A DNA stretch of 64,000 nt from contig NZ_CP009754.1 in NCBI RefSeq assembly GCF_000772045.1, positions 4,464,001 to 4,528,000 of the forward strand. Direction: 5' to 3'. Position numbers and translations under genes: made by a program. This DNA comes from Streptomyces sp. CCM_MD2014. GTDB lineage: Bacteria; Actinomycetota; Actinomycetes; Streptomycetales; Streptomycetaceae. This document shows positions 52,852 through 61,390 of this stretch, one piece after another (positions within the stretch are counted from its first letter, which is position 1; the number at the start of each line of letters is the position of its first letter). The notes under the pieces are model-generated. The model made no database searches, was not told the DNA's origin, and saw only the letters and a list, made by a program, of their open reading frames with translations.

Positions 52852-53322
52852 TCAGCCGTCCGCCGCCAGCCGCGCCGGGAAGCCGCCCGTCGCCACCGGT
52901 CCCCACTTCTCCGGCCGCACCCGGATGATGGACTTGCCCTGCTTGACCATGGCCTGCCGGTACTCGTCCCAGTCGGGGTGCTCGCCGGAGATGTTGCGGA
53001 AGTACTCCACCAGCGGCTCCACGGAGTCCGGGGAGTCGATGACCTCCGCGGTGCCGTCGATCTGGACCCAGGGGCCGTTCCAGTCGTCGCTGAGCACGAT
53101 GAGACTGACCCGCGGGTCACGGCGCGCGTTGCGGGTCTTGGCCCGTTCGGGGTACGTCGAGACGACGATCCGGCCCGCGTCGTCGACCCCGCAGGTCAGC
53201 GGGGACCCCTGCGGGCTGCCGTCGGCCCGCCGGGTCAGCAGGATCGCCCGGTGCCGGGGGCGTACGAAGTCCAGCAACTCGTCCAGGGAGACACGGGTGT
53301 TCGTCGCGATGTTCGGTGCCAT
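52852..53322 (-). CDS. PPOX-class F420/flavin-dependent oxidoreductase-like protein
   Basis: 156 residues of the split beta-barrel pyridoxamine-phosphate-oxidase-like family, F420-dependent subgroup: RHRAILLTRRADGSPQGSPL, VVSTYPERAKTRNARRDPR, WVQIDGTAEVIDSPD. Small actinobacterial enzymes of this kind reduce or bind cofactor F420; substrate unknown. ATG 53322. Stand-alone on the minus strand. Confidence 0.88.
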   Translation of the reverse strand: MAPNIATNTRVSLDELLDFVRPRHRAILLTRRADGSPQGSPLTCGVDDAGRIVVSTYPERAKTRNARRDPRVSLIVLSDDWNGPWVQIDGTAEVIDSPDSVEPLVEYFRNISGEHPDWDEYRQAMVKQGKSIIRVRPEKWGPVATGGFPARLAADG

Positions 53323-53416
53323 GCCGTCAGCCTAGGCCGCACGGCCGCCACCCGCCGCCCCGCCGTCCCGTCACCCGCCCTCCCGTGCCCCGTGCTCCCG
53401 CCGCCCCTTCCCCGCC

Positions 53417-53809
53417 CTACCGCAGTCCGCTGCCCGCCGTTCCGCTCTCCGCGCGCAGCGCTTCCGCGAGGTTGTCGTGGACCGGCACGTCACGGCGCAG
53501 GCCGGAGAGTTCGAGGACGCGGCTCGCCACGCTTCCCGGGGCGGCCACCACGCGCAACGAGGCGTGGCCGGGCAGCCCGCGGCGTACGGCGGAGAGGAGG
53601 CGGACGCCCTGGGAGTCCATGAAACGGGTGCCGGACAGGTCCAGGACGAGCAGGCGCAGGCCGTCGGAGCGCTGCTCCACGACGGTCATGATCAGGGGCA
53701 GCAGCCCGGAGGCGTTGCAGAAGTCGATCTCGCTGGGCAGTGCGAGCACGGCGCAGCCGGGTGGATCGCACGGCTCGCACGGTTCACAGGGCTGGGGATG
53801 GAAGGTCAC
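53417..53809 (-). CDS. STAS-domain anti-sigma factor antagonist with Cys-rich N-terminus
   Basis: 130 residues. STAS fold with LPSEIDFCNASGLLPLI, LRLLVLDLSGTRFMDSQGVRLL (the Ser of DSQG is the usual phosphorylation site) and VAAPGSVASRVLELSGL. The first 20 residues are odd: PCEPCEPCDPPGC, four Cys in repeats, which could bind a metal or sense redox. GTG 53809 has CAGGTGAG upstream; GTG 53818 is an alternative. Probable partner of an HATPase anti-sigma protein in the genome. Confidence 0.85.
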   Translation of the reverse strand: MTFHPQPCEPCEPCDPPGCAVLALPSEIDFCNASGLLPLIMTVVEQRSDGLRLLVLDLSGTRFMDSQGVRLLSAVRRGLPGHASLRVVAAPGSVASRVLELSGLRRDVPVHDNLAEALRAESGTAGSGLR

Positions 53810-54066
53810 AGCACTCACCTGACAGACGTCCGTCGGGCTTCCGGCCGGGCCGCTTCCTGACCCGCCCCCCATTCCACCACGCGACGCGGCGGCGCGGAAG
53901 GCGCGGGAGGCCGTCCGGCCACTCGCCCGCCCCGTCCGTCGGCCGAGCGTCACCGGCACGCAACCAAGCAGCTAAAGTGCTGTTCGTCCTGTGCTCGCAG
54001 TCGGGAATGTGCTGCGGAGCTCTCCTGCGCACGGCCGTGAGGCCGCGCACGCTGAAGAGGTTCGTG

Positions 54067-54816
54067 GTGGCTGCGTCCGAATTTACTGATTTGCCGCGTT
54101 TTCCGGTCGGCTTCGAGCTGGCCGACGCCCTGACGGCGGCGGCCCGGGACCTGCACGGGACGAGCACCCCCGCGGACACCCTGCACACGGCCGTCGACCT
54201 GGCGGTGCGCCTGCTGCCCGACGCCGAGCACGCGGGCATCTCGGAGATCCAGCGCGGCGGCCGCCTGCGCACCCTCGCCTGGACGGACGAGACCGTACGG
54301 TTCGCCGCCGAGCCTCGGCAGGGCGGCCAGGGCGGCCAGGGCGGCCACACCCCGCACCCGGACTGGGAGCGCCTGTGGACGACGCCCGTGGTGCGCACGG
54401 ACGACAGCGAGGCGGACGGCGGCGGCAACGCCCTGTCCGGGCTCGGCCTGCGCTCGGCACTGTCCCTGCGGTTGCGCGCGGACCGGCGCCGGCTGACCGT
54501 GCTGACGGCGTACGCCCGCAAGCCGCAGGCCTTCGACGAGGACGCCACCCGCATCGGGCGGCTGTTCACCGCGCACGTCTCCCTCGCCCTGGACTCGGCG
54601 ACCGTGCGCGAGCAGCTCACCGAGGCGATGCGCACCCGGGACCTGATCGGCCAGGCCACCGGCATCCTGATGGAGCGTCTGAACATCGACGCGGCCGGTG
54701 CCTTCGAGTCGCTGGTGAAGGCGTCGCAGCGGGAGAACGTGAAACTGCGCGACCTGGCCCGCCGCATCGTCGACGCCCACTCCGCGCCGGGCGGCCGAGG
54801 CGTGACCGAGCGATGA
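54067..54816 (+). CDS. GAF-ANTAR regulator 1
   Basis: 249 residues. GAF domain (about 20-170) with a Gln/Gly repeat insert (GGQGGQGG), then a C-terminal ANTAR domain (about 185-240: LIGQATGILMERLNIDAAGAF...SLVKASQRENVKLRDLAR). ANTAR proteins bind paired RNA stem-loops and prevent termination. The start GTG 54067 follows GAAGAGG; GTG 54064 is equally possible. The next ANTAR gene starts 18 bases downstream, so they are co-transcribed. Confidence 0.88.
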   Translation: MAASEFTDLPRFPVGFELADALTAAARDLHGTSTPADTLHTAVDLAVRLLPDAEHAGISEIQRGGRLRTLAWTDETVRFAAEPRQGGQGGQGGHTPHPDWERLWTTPVVRTDDSEADGGGNALSGLGLRSALSLRLRADRRRLTVLTAYARKPQAFDEDATRIGRLFTAHVSLALDSATVREQLTEAMRTRDLIGQATGILMERLNIDAAGAFESLVKASQRENVKLRDLARRIVDAHSAPGGRGVTER

Positions 54817-54834
54817 CGGGACATCCGTACGGTC

Positions 54835-55596
54835 ATGACCTCGCAGACGACGGACCCGGACCCCCGCACGGGCTCCGGCTCGAGCCCGGACCCTGGCTCG
54901 AGCCCTCGCACGGAGACGCTTGAGCACGCCCTCGCGCGCACCCAGGGCCTGGACACGCTGCTGCGCGACCTGACCGACCGCGCGGTCCAGCGGGTGCCCG
55001 GCGCCGACGCCTGCTCCGTCACGGTGCGCCGCGCCGACCGGCTGATGACGCTGGCGGGCAGCACCGGCCTGCCCGGCGGCCTGGACCTGCGCCAGTACGA
55101 GAACGGCTCGGGCCCCTGCGTGGACGCCGCCGAGTCGGGCGAGGCCCAGTACTCCCCGGACCTGGCCGCAGAGACCCGCTGGCCCCCGTACACGCAGTAC
55201 GCACTGGCCACCGGAGTGCGCTGTGTGCTGGCGCTGCCGCTGGCCGTCGAGGGCGAGACGGGCGCCGCGCTCAATCTCTACGGCGTCGAGCCCGGCTCCC
55301 TGGCCCCCGGACGGGACGCGGCCCGCGCCTTCGCGGAGCGGGCCGCGGACGCGGTGAACGAGGCCCTGCGCATCGAGCGGGAGCGGGCCTCGGCGTCGGA
55401 CGTGCGCACCGCCCTGCTCTCCCGCAGCGTCATAGACCAGGCGGTCGGCATGCTCATGGCCCGGGAGCGCATCGACGCCCACCGGGCCATGGAGCGGCTG
55501 CGCCGGGTCTCACAGGACCGGAACGTCAAGCTCCGCGACCTGTGCGCCCAGGTGGTGGCCCGGGCGTCCGGCGGTGCCTCACACCGTCGGCAGTGA
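54835..55596 (+). CDS. GAF-ANTAR regulator 2
   Basis: 253 residues. After a short Ser/Pro leader, a GAF domain (about 30-175; GSGPCVDAAESGEAQYSPDL is a typical ANTAR-family GAF segment) and an ANTAR domain (VIDQAVGMLMARERIDAHRA, RVSQDRNVKLRDLCAQVV). It pairs with the previous gene. Its 3' end overlaps the convergent YceI gene by 18 bases. Confidence 0.88.
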   Translation: MTSQTTDPDPRTGSGSSPDPGSSPRTETLEHALARTQGLDTLLRDLTDRAVQRVPGADACSVTVRRADRLMTLAGSTGLPGGLDLRQYENGSGPCVDAAESGEAQYSPDLAAETRWPPYTQYALATGVRCVLALPLAVEGETGAALNLYGVEPGSLAPGRDAARAFAERAADAVNEALRIERERASASDVRTALLSRSVIDQAVGMLMARERIDAHRAMERLRRVSQDRNVKLRDLCAQVVARASGGASHRRQ

Positions 55597-56400
55597 CTCC
55601 CCCTGGACCGCCTGGATGTCCAGCTCGACCCTGAGGGTGGTGCCGATGGCGGCGATGCCGGCCTGCACGACCTGGTTGTAGTTCATGGCGAAGTCCTCGC
55701 GGTGCAGCTCGGTCGTCGCACGGAAGGCCGCCCGGGTGCCGCCCCAGGGGTCGGCGCCGGTGCCGAGGTAGGCCAGGTCCAGGTCGACCTCGCGGACGAC
55801 CCCGTGCAGGCCCAGCTCGCCGTGGACGGTCCAGCGGTCGGGCCCGGCCTCGCTCACGCCCGTGGAGCGGTAGGTGATCTCCGGGAACCGCTCGACGTCC
55901 AGGAAGTCGGCCGAACGCAGATGGGTGTCGCGCATGCCGTTGCCCGTGTCGATGGAGGCCGCCTGGATCACCGCCTCCACCCGTGACTTGGTGACGTCGT
56001 CCGGCGCGATCTCGACGGTCGCGGCGAAGTCGGTGAACCGCCCGCGCACGCTGGAGATGCCCAGGTGCTGGGCGACGGCGGCCACGCCGGAGTGCGCCGG
56101 GTCGACCGTCCACGGTCCCGGCGGCGGCAGCTCGGTGCCGCCCTGGCGGGCCAGCGTGACCGTGCCGACCTCGGCCCGGCCGCTCGCGGTGACGATGGCG
56201 CTGGAGGCCGCGGGCGCGTAGCCGACCGCGGTGACGATCACGGTGTACGCCCCCGGCGCCAGCGGGGTGGTGTCCCGCACGGTGCCCTCGGTGTCCGCCT
56301 CGGCGCGCAGTACCTGGACGCCGGTCATGTCGGTCACCGTGACGACCGCGTGCGACACGGCCCATCCGTCCCGCGTTCGGATCCTCGCGGTCAGTCCCAT
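55579..56400 (-). CDS. YceI-family protein with N-terminal carboxypeptidase-regulatory-like domain
   Basis: 273 residues. The first ~90 residues are a CnaB/CarboxypepD_reg beta-sandwich (VTVTDMTGVQVLRAEADTEG, LAPGAYTVIVTAVGYAP). Residues 95-270 are a YceI lipocalin-like fold (PWTVDPAHSGVAAVAQHLGI, FLDVERFPEITYRST), which binds polyisoprenoids. No signal peptide is visible. ATG 56400 is preferred because GGGAG lies upstream; an in-frame TTG is at 56418. The upstream exporter carries three related CnaB-type domains. Confidence 0.85.
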   Translation of the reverse strand: MGLTARIRTRDGWAVSHAVVTVTDMTGVQVLRAEADTEGTVRDTTPLAPGAYTVIVTAVGYAPAASSAIVTASGRAEVGTVTLARQGGTELPPPGPWTVDPAHSGVAAVAQHLGISSVRGRFTDFAATVEIAPDDVTKSRVEAVIQAASIDTGNGMRDTHLRSADFLDVERFPEITYRSTGVSEAGPDRWTVHGELGLHGVVREVDLDLAYLGTGADPWGGTRAAFRATTELHREDFAMNYNQVVQAGIAAIGTTLRVELDIQAVQGESLPTV

Positions 56401-56508
56401 CCCGTTTTCTCCCTGCAAAGGCTCAGAAAGTGGTCGTAAAGAAGCCGGCCCGTGGGGGCGGGCGCACCTCCGCTCGGAGCGCGCACGCCACCACGGGCCG
56501 GGGCCCTG

Positions 56509-59100
56509 CTACTCGCCGGGGTGGGCGAGCTCGATGTCGTGGCCGTCGGCACCGGGGCCGGCGACCGTCAGGGCGGTGGCCACCGGTGGGTAGCCGGTCG
56601 CGATGACGGTGTACTCACCGGCGTCCAGGTCGGTGAAGGCGTACGCCCCGTCCGCACCGGTGGTGGCCGTGCCGATCACGTTGCCCGCCGCGTCGACCAG
56701 GGTGACCCGGGCGTCGGCCAGCGGACCGTGCGGGGCCCGCACCACTCCCTGGACCTGGGCACCGGCCTGGAGGTCGACCTCGACCCGGGTGACTCCGGTG
56801 CCGCCGACCTCGAGGGGCAGCGCGCGCGGCCGGTAGCCCGCGGCGTTGACCGCGACGGTCACCGTGCCCGGTACCAGCTCGGTGAAGGCGAACTCGCCCG
56901 CCTCGCCGGTGGTGGCGCTGGCCAGCAGGTCGCCGCGCACGTCGGTGACGATCACCATGGCGTCCTTGACCGGCAGCCCGCTCTCCACGGCCCGCACCAG
57001 GCCGGTGAGCCCGCTGGTGCCGCTGAGCAGGATGTCGTAGGCGACCGGCTCGTCGTTGACGACGATGGTGGAGGCCTGCGGCTGGAACCCGTCGGCGGAG
57101 GCGATCAGCACGTACGACCCGGCGCCCGGCGCGTCGACGGCGTAGGAGCCGTCGGCCTGGGCGACGGACCGGCCGAGCTGGCGGCCGGCCAGCGAGATCA
57201 GCGTGACCGCGGCCTGCGGGACCGGCGCGGACTCGGCGCCGCGGACGAAACCGCGCACCGCGATGCCGCCGGAGACGGGGGCCTGGGGCTCACCGGAACC
57301 GGTCGCCGAGGCGACGGCGGCGAGCCGCTGGGTGGCCGCCGGTCCGGCTGCCGGGGAGACCGCGGTGTCCGAGACGGCCGAGGCGGCCGGGTCACCGGAC
57401 TGCGTGGCCGACACGGCCGCCATCGCACCGGCGGGAACCGGCTCGTCGGCGACGCGGACGGCCTCCGCGGGGGCGCCCGCCACCGGCGGGGCCGACTCGG
57501 CCGAGGACTCCGCCGCCTGGGCGAGGGCGCCCTTGGTGCGCAACGGCACCTCCTTGATGAACAGCGTCACCAGGAAGCCGAGCAGGGCGATCGGCGCGAC
57601 GTACAGGAAGATGTCGGCGATGCCGTGCCCGTAGGCGCTCTCCAGCCAGGTGCGGATGGGCGCGGGGAGCAGGTCCATGTCCGGGATCTGGCCCGAGCCC
57701 AGGGCCTTGCCGGCCGCCATCTGGTCCTCGGGCTTGAGCTGCCCGATGCTGTCGGTGGCGTAGTGGCTGATCCGGGTCGACATGATGGAGCCGAGGACCG
57801 AGACGCCCACCGCGCCGCCGAGGGACCGGAAGAAGGTGACCGTGGAGGACGCGGAGCCCAGGTCGCCCGGGTCCACCTGGTTCTGCGTGCAGAGCACCAG
57901 GTTCTGCATCATCATGCCGACGCCGAGGCCCATCAGCGCCATGAAGATGCCGATGTGCCAGTACGGGGTGTCGTAGCGCATGGTGCTGAGCAGGCCCAGG
58001 CCCGCGGTCAGCAGCACGCCGCCGGACAGCAGCCAGCGCTTCCACTTGCCGGTCTTGGTGATGATGATGCCGGAGACCGTGGACGAGACGAACAGGCCGC
58101 CGATCATCGGGATCGTCATGACGCCCGACATGGTCGGGGACTTGTCCCGGGCCAGCTGGAAGTACTGGCTGAAGTAGACGGTGCCGGCGAACATCGCGAT
58201 ACCGACGAACAGCGAGGCCAGCGAGGCCAGGGTGATGGTGCGGTTCCTGAACAGCCGCAGCGGGATGATCGGCTCGCTCGCCTTGCTCTCGACGAGCAGG
58301 AAGAGCAGCGTCAGCACGATCGCGCCGCCGACCATGACGCCGGTCTGCCAGGACATCCAGGAGTACTTGTCGTCGGCGAAGGTCACCCAGATGAGCAGCA
58401 GGCAGACGGCCGCGGTGACGAAGAAGGCGCCGGCCCAGTCGACCTTGACCTTCCGCTTGACCACGGGCAGGTGCAGCGTCTTCTGCAGCACGACCAGCGC
58501 GAGGATCGCGAAGGGCACGCCGACGTAGAGGCACCAGCGCCAGCCGAGCCAGCTGGTGTCGGTGATGACGCCGCCGAGCAGCGGGCCGCCGACGGTGGCG
58601 ACGGCGAAGGTGGCGCCGAGGTAGCCGGAGTAGCGCCCGCGCTCACGCGGGGCGATCATCGCGGCCATGATGATCTGCGCCAGGGCGGACAGACCGCCGG
58701 CGCCCAGGCCCTGGATGGCCCGCGCGGTGATCAGCATCGCGGGGTTCTGCGCCAGACCGGCCACGACGGAGCCGATGACGAAGACGATCAGGGCTATCTG
58801 GACCAGGGCCTTCTTGCTGAACAGGTCCGCGAGCTTGCCCCACAGGGGGGTGGACGCCGTCATCGTCAGCAGTGAGGCGGTGACGACCCAGGTGTAGGCG
58901 CTCTGGCCGCCACCGAGGTCCCCGATGATCTCGGGCAGGGCGTTGGTGACGATGGTCGAGGACAGGATCGCGCAGAACATGCCGAGCAGCAGCCCGGACA
59001 GTGCCTCCATGATCTGCCGGTGCGTCATCGGAGCGTCTCCGTCGGAGCCTCCCCCGTGCTTGGCATGAGCCCGCACACCGGCCGGTGTGGTCGTTGCCAT
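56509..59100 (-). CDS. DHA2-family MFS exporter fused to three CnaB-like domains
   Basis: 863 residues. Residues 25-530 are a 14-helix DHA2 exporter (SGLLLGMFCAILSSTIVTNA, TPLWGKLADLFSKKALV, IMAAMIAPRERGRYSG). An Ala/Ser linker follows, then three carboxypeptidase-regulatory (CnaB-like) domains: VRGFVRGAESAPVPQAAVTL, LTGLVRAVESGLPVKDAMV and VQGVVRAPHGPLADARVTL, each with a YVLIASADGF-like end. Normal DHA2 pumps stop after helix 14. The tail may recognise a partner or the cell wall if external. Its regulator, MarR, starts upstream, 9 bases away. Confidence 0.88.
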   Translation of the reverse strand: MATTTPAGVRAHAKHGGGSDGDAPMTHRQIMEALSGLLLGMFCAILSSTIVTNALPEIIGDLGGGQSAYTWVVTASLLTMTASTPLWGKLADLFSKKALVQIALIVFVIGSVVAGLAQNPAMLITARAIQGLGAGGLSALAQIIMAAMIAPRERGRYSGYLGATFAVATVGGPLLGGVITDTSWLGWRWCLYVGVPFAILALVVLQKTLHLPVVKRKVKVDWAGAFFVTAAVCLLLIWVTFADDKYSWMSWQTGVMVGGAIVLTLLFLLVESKASEPIIPLRLFRNRTITLASLASLFVGIAMFAGTVYFSQYFQLARDKSPTMSGVMTIPMIGGLFVSSTVSGIIITKTGKWKRWLLSGGVLLTAGLGLLSTMRYDTPYWHIGIFMALMGLGVGMMMQNLVLCTQNQVDPGDLGSASSTVTFFRSLGGAVGVSVLGSIMSTRISHYATDSIGQLKPEDQMAAGKALGSGQIPDMDLLPAPIRTWLESAYGHGIADIFLYVAPIALLGFLVTLFIKEVPLRTKGALAQAAESSAESAPPVAGAPAEAVRVADEPVPAGAMAAVSATQSGDPAASAVSDTAVSPAAGPAATQRLAAVASATGSGEPQAPVSGGIAVRGFVRGAESAPVPQAAVTLISLAGRQLGRSVAQADGSYAVDAPGAGSYVLIASADGFQPQASTIVVNDEPVAYDILLSGTSGLTGLVRAVESGLPVKDAMVIVTDVRGDLLASATTGEAGEFAFTELVPGTVTVAVNAAGYRPRALPLEVGGTGVTRVEVDLQAGAQVQGVVRAPHGPLADARVTLVDAAGNVIGTATTGADGAYAFTDLDAGEYTVIATGYPPVATALTVAGPGADGHDIELAHPGE

Positions 59101-59109
59101 GGACTTCCT

Positions 59110-59613
59110 TTACTTGATGGTGATCGCGGGTGTACGGGTGGACGTTTCGTCCCCGGACAGTGCGGGAGGCCGGGCCGCGGGGGCCCGGCAGTCGTCGAAG
59201 CTGGCCCTGAGGCGGGCCATGAGCCGGGAGAGCTGACCGACCTCGTCGTCGGACCAGTCGCTCAGCCGGTGGGAGAGCAGCTGGGTGGTCCGCTCGGCGA
59301 TCTCGTCGAGCTGGTCCTGCCCCGCGGGCGTCAGGCGCAGAATGCGCGAGCGCTTGTCCGCGGGGTCGGGGAAGCGCTCGATCCAGCCCCGCTCGGCGAC
59401 GTGGGCGACGTGGCGGCTGGTCACCGACATGTCCACGGCGAGCAGCTCCGCGAGCTTGCTCATGCGCATGTCCCCGTGACGGCCGAGCAGTGTCAGTACG
59501 GCGACGGACCCGCCGGGACAGTCGGACGGCAGCAGCCGTCCCATCTCCCGCTTCACGGCGCCGAAGGCGCTGAACTGGCGGATCAGCTCCTCGTACTGCG
59601 CCTTCCCGGCCAT
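59110..59613 (-). CDS. MarR-family transcriptional regulator
   Basis: 167 residues. Winged helix with VAVLTLLGRHGDMRMSKLAELLAVDMSVTSRHVAHVAERG (split: the recognition helix is SVTSRHVAHV) and the wing RFPDPADKRSRILRLTPAG. ATG 59613 has GGGAGG five bases upstream. First gene of the unit with the MFS fusion pump 9 bases downstream; it should repress both through the two operators at 59630-59673. Confidence 0.92.
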   Translation of the reverse strand: MAGKAQYEELIRQFSAFGAVKREMGRLLPSDCPGGSVAVLTLLGRHGDMRMSKLAELLAVDMSVTSRHVAHVAERGWIERFPDPADKRSRILRLTPAGQDQLDEIAERTTQLLSHRLSDWSDDEVGQLSRLMARLRASFDDCRAPAARPPALSGDETSTRTPAITIK

Positions 59614-59629
59614 GCGCACCTCCCGATTC

Positions 59630-59673
59630 GTTGCTTAGGGCAACCATAAGTTCCGTTAGTTGCTACAGGCAAA
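59630..59673. promoter_or_regulatory. Two MarR-type operators upstream of the pump operon
   Basis: GTTGC-TTAGG-GCAAC at 59630-59644 is a perfect inverted repeat. GTTGC-TACAG-GCAAA at 59659-59673 is the same with one mismatch; centres are 29 bases apart. The region is AT-rich and holds the MarR promoter. To 59818 no gene is seen. Confidence 0.75.
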
Positions 59674-59818
59674 CAAAAACGGGGGGTGCGGCATAAAAAG
59701 TTGGCAAAGGCAAGTATTGCGATAGTAAACGCGCAGGTGATAAGGGGTGGGCCGGGTCAAGAGGGCTCGGCGGCCCCGCACTTGGGCCGCACCCGCGGAT
59801 TCGCTAGTGTCTCGGCCC

Positions 59819-60016
59819 ATGGCTAACACCCAGGGCCCCCAGGGCACCAACGACCCCGCAGGCAGCACCCAGATGTTCCGCGCGTTCGTCGACGACGCCC
59901 CGCAGAGCCGGCAGGCTGCCCCCGCCACTTCGTCCGGGCCCCGCGTCGGCCTGATCGTCGGCATCCTGGCCGCCGTGGTCGTCGTCGCGGCCGTGGCCTG
60001 GCTGGCGCTCGGCTAG
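59819..60016 (+). CDS. Small single-pass membrane protein
   Basis: 65 residues: a polar N-terminus (MANTQGPQGTNDPAGSTQMF) and one C-terminal helix (VGLIVGILAAVVVVAAVAWLALG), so probably tail-anchored. No family known to me. ATG 59819 has no strong ribosome site and may be leaderless (TAGTGT at 59805). Followed by a strong terminator. Confidence 0.7.
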   Translation: MANTQGPQGTNDPAGSTQMFRAFVDDAPQSRQAAPATSSGPRVGLIVGILAAVVVVAAVAWLALG

Positions 60017-60058
60017 GACGGGCACCGGGCCGCAGCGCGCGGTACCGGCACATACGAA

Positions 60059-60099
60059 GGCGACCGCCGCGGCACCCCCGAGGTGCCACGGCGGTCGCC
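60059..60099. terminator. Hairpin between the small membrane protein and sigN
   Basis: GGCGACCGCCGCGGCACC pairs with GGTGCCACGGCGGTCGCC around a short loop, with one mismatch. It lies between convergent genes and may work both ways. Confidence 0.75.
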
Positions 60100-60133
60100 G
60101 TGCTGTCGATACGGGTTCTCCCGCGGCGCGGGC

Positions 60134-61099
60134 TCAGTCGGAGATGAGGCCCTCGCGCAGCTGCGACAGGGTCCGGGTGAGCAGCCGGGAGACGTGCATC
60201 TGCGAGATGCCGACCTCCTCGCCGATCTGCGACTGGGTCATGTTGGCGAAGAAGCGCAGCATGATGATCCGCCGCTCCCGGGGCGGCAGCTTGGCCAGCA
60301 GCGGCTTGAGGGACTCGCGGTACTCCACGCCCTCCAGCGCCGTGTCCTCGTAGCCCAGGCGGTCCGCCAGCGAGCCCTCGCCGCCGTCGTCCTCCGGGGC
60401 CGGGGAGTCCAGCGAGGAGGCGGTGTAGGCGTTGCCCACGGCCAGTCCGTCGACGACGTCCTCCTCGGACACGCCGAGGACGGCGGCCAGCTCGCCCACG
60501 GTCGGGGAGCGGTCCAGCTTCTGGGACAGCTCGTCGCTGGCCTTGGTCAGGGCCAGGCGCAGCTCCTGGAGGCGGCGCGGGACGCGCACCGACCACGAGG
60601 TGTCGCGGAAGAACCGCTTGATCTCGCCGACGACGGTCGGCATGGCGAACGTCGGGAACTCGACCCCCCGCTCGCAGTCGAAGCGGTCGATCGCCTTGAT
60701 CAGGCCGATGGTGCCGACCTGGACGATGTCCTCCATCGGCTCGTTGCGGGAGCGGAAGCGCGCGGCGGCGTAGCGCACCAGCGGGAGGTTGAGCTCGATC
60801 AGGGTGTCCCGGACGTAGGCACGCTCGGGGCTGTCCTCGTCGAGGGCGGCGAGCCGCAGGAACAGGGAGCGGGACAGGGTGCGGGTGTCGATGGCCTCCG
60901 TGGCCGGAAGCGCCTGGGCCGGCACGGCGTCGAGGTCCGGCACGGCTTCACCGGCCCGGTCGCCGTCGACGGAGTCGATCGTGCCGACGGAGTCGATGGG
61001 GCCGACGGGCTCGACGGGGCCGAGCGCCTCGATCGAGTCGGGCGCGGTCTCGCTCTCCGCGAGCGCGAGCACCTTCGAGCTGCCCTGTTCTGCGGACAT
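60134..61099 (-). CDS. sigN: SigB-like sigma factor SigN
   Basis: 321 residues, sigma-70 family group 3 (SigB/SigF type). An acidic, repetitive N-terminus (EPVGPIDSVGTIDSVDGD) precedes region 2 (LPLVRYAAARFRSRNEPMED, IVQVGTIGLIKAIDRFDCER), region 3 (LRLALTKASDELSQKLDRSP) and region 4 (SQIGEEVGISQMHVSRLL). The neighbour of sigF in S. coelicolor is sigN, which acts in the subapical stem of aerial hyphae and is partly autoregulated. ATG 61099 has GGGGGTGG upstream. Confidence 0.85.
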   Translation of the reverse strand: MSAEQGSSKVLALAESETAPDSIEALGPVEPVGPIDSVGTIDSVDGDRAGEAVPDLDAVPAQALPATEAIDTRTLSRSLFLRLAALDEDSPERAYVRDTLIELNLPLVRYAAARFRSRNEPMEDIVQVGTIGLIKAIDRFDCERGVEFPTFAMPTVVGEIKRFFRDTSWSVRVPRRLQELRLALTKASDELSQKLDRSPTVGELAAVLGVSEEDVVDGLAVGNAYTASSLDSPAPEDDGGEGSLADRLGYEDTALEGVEYRESLKPLLAKLPPRERRIIMLRFFANMTQSQIGEEVGISQMHVSRLLTRTLSQLREGLISD

Positions 61100-61167
61100 G
61101 CCACCCCCTTTGGGTCGCGGGACGGTCGCGGCACGCGCTCCCACGCCGGGAACGCAGCCTTCACCTG

Positions 61168-61241
61168 AATACCGGAGCCGGAGCTCCGGCAAACGCGTCT
61201 CCGGCAGAATGTCACATGTCGGCAACGCGCTGTAGTGACAT
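61168..61241 (-). promoter_or_regulatory. Candidate sigN promoter with upstream inverted repeat
   Basis: On the minus strand GTTTGC ... GGTATT (61194 to 61168, 15 bases between) resembles the SigB-type consensus GNTT-N14-16-GGGTAT, about 70 bases before the ATG. ATGTCAC (61209-61215) and GTGACAT (61235-61241) form an inverted repeat upstream, a possible activator site. Confidence 0.5.
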
Positions 61242-61262
61242 GTCGACATCCGAGACGCGAAT

Positions 61263-61282
61263 ACCCCCTGGAAACAGGGGGT
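61263..61282 (-). terminator. Terminator after sigF
   Basis: ACCCCCTG-GAAA-CAGGGGGT is a perfect short hairpin 109 bases after the sigF stop, ahead of sigN. It would separate the two units. Confidence 0.65.
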
Positions 61283-61390
61283 CTGATGGGCTTTCAGCCC
61301 GATTCCGTCCGCAACGGCCCTGGTGAGTGATTCGCTCTCGCCGGTGACCCCTCGCTCGCGCTTTCGACTCCGCCGGAGTCTTGGCCGAGC

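Noticed and set aside
56452..58875. 807-codon open frame on the plus strand
   Set aside because: Antisense to the MFS fusion pump; Gly/Asp/His/Arg-rich and without motifs.
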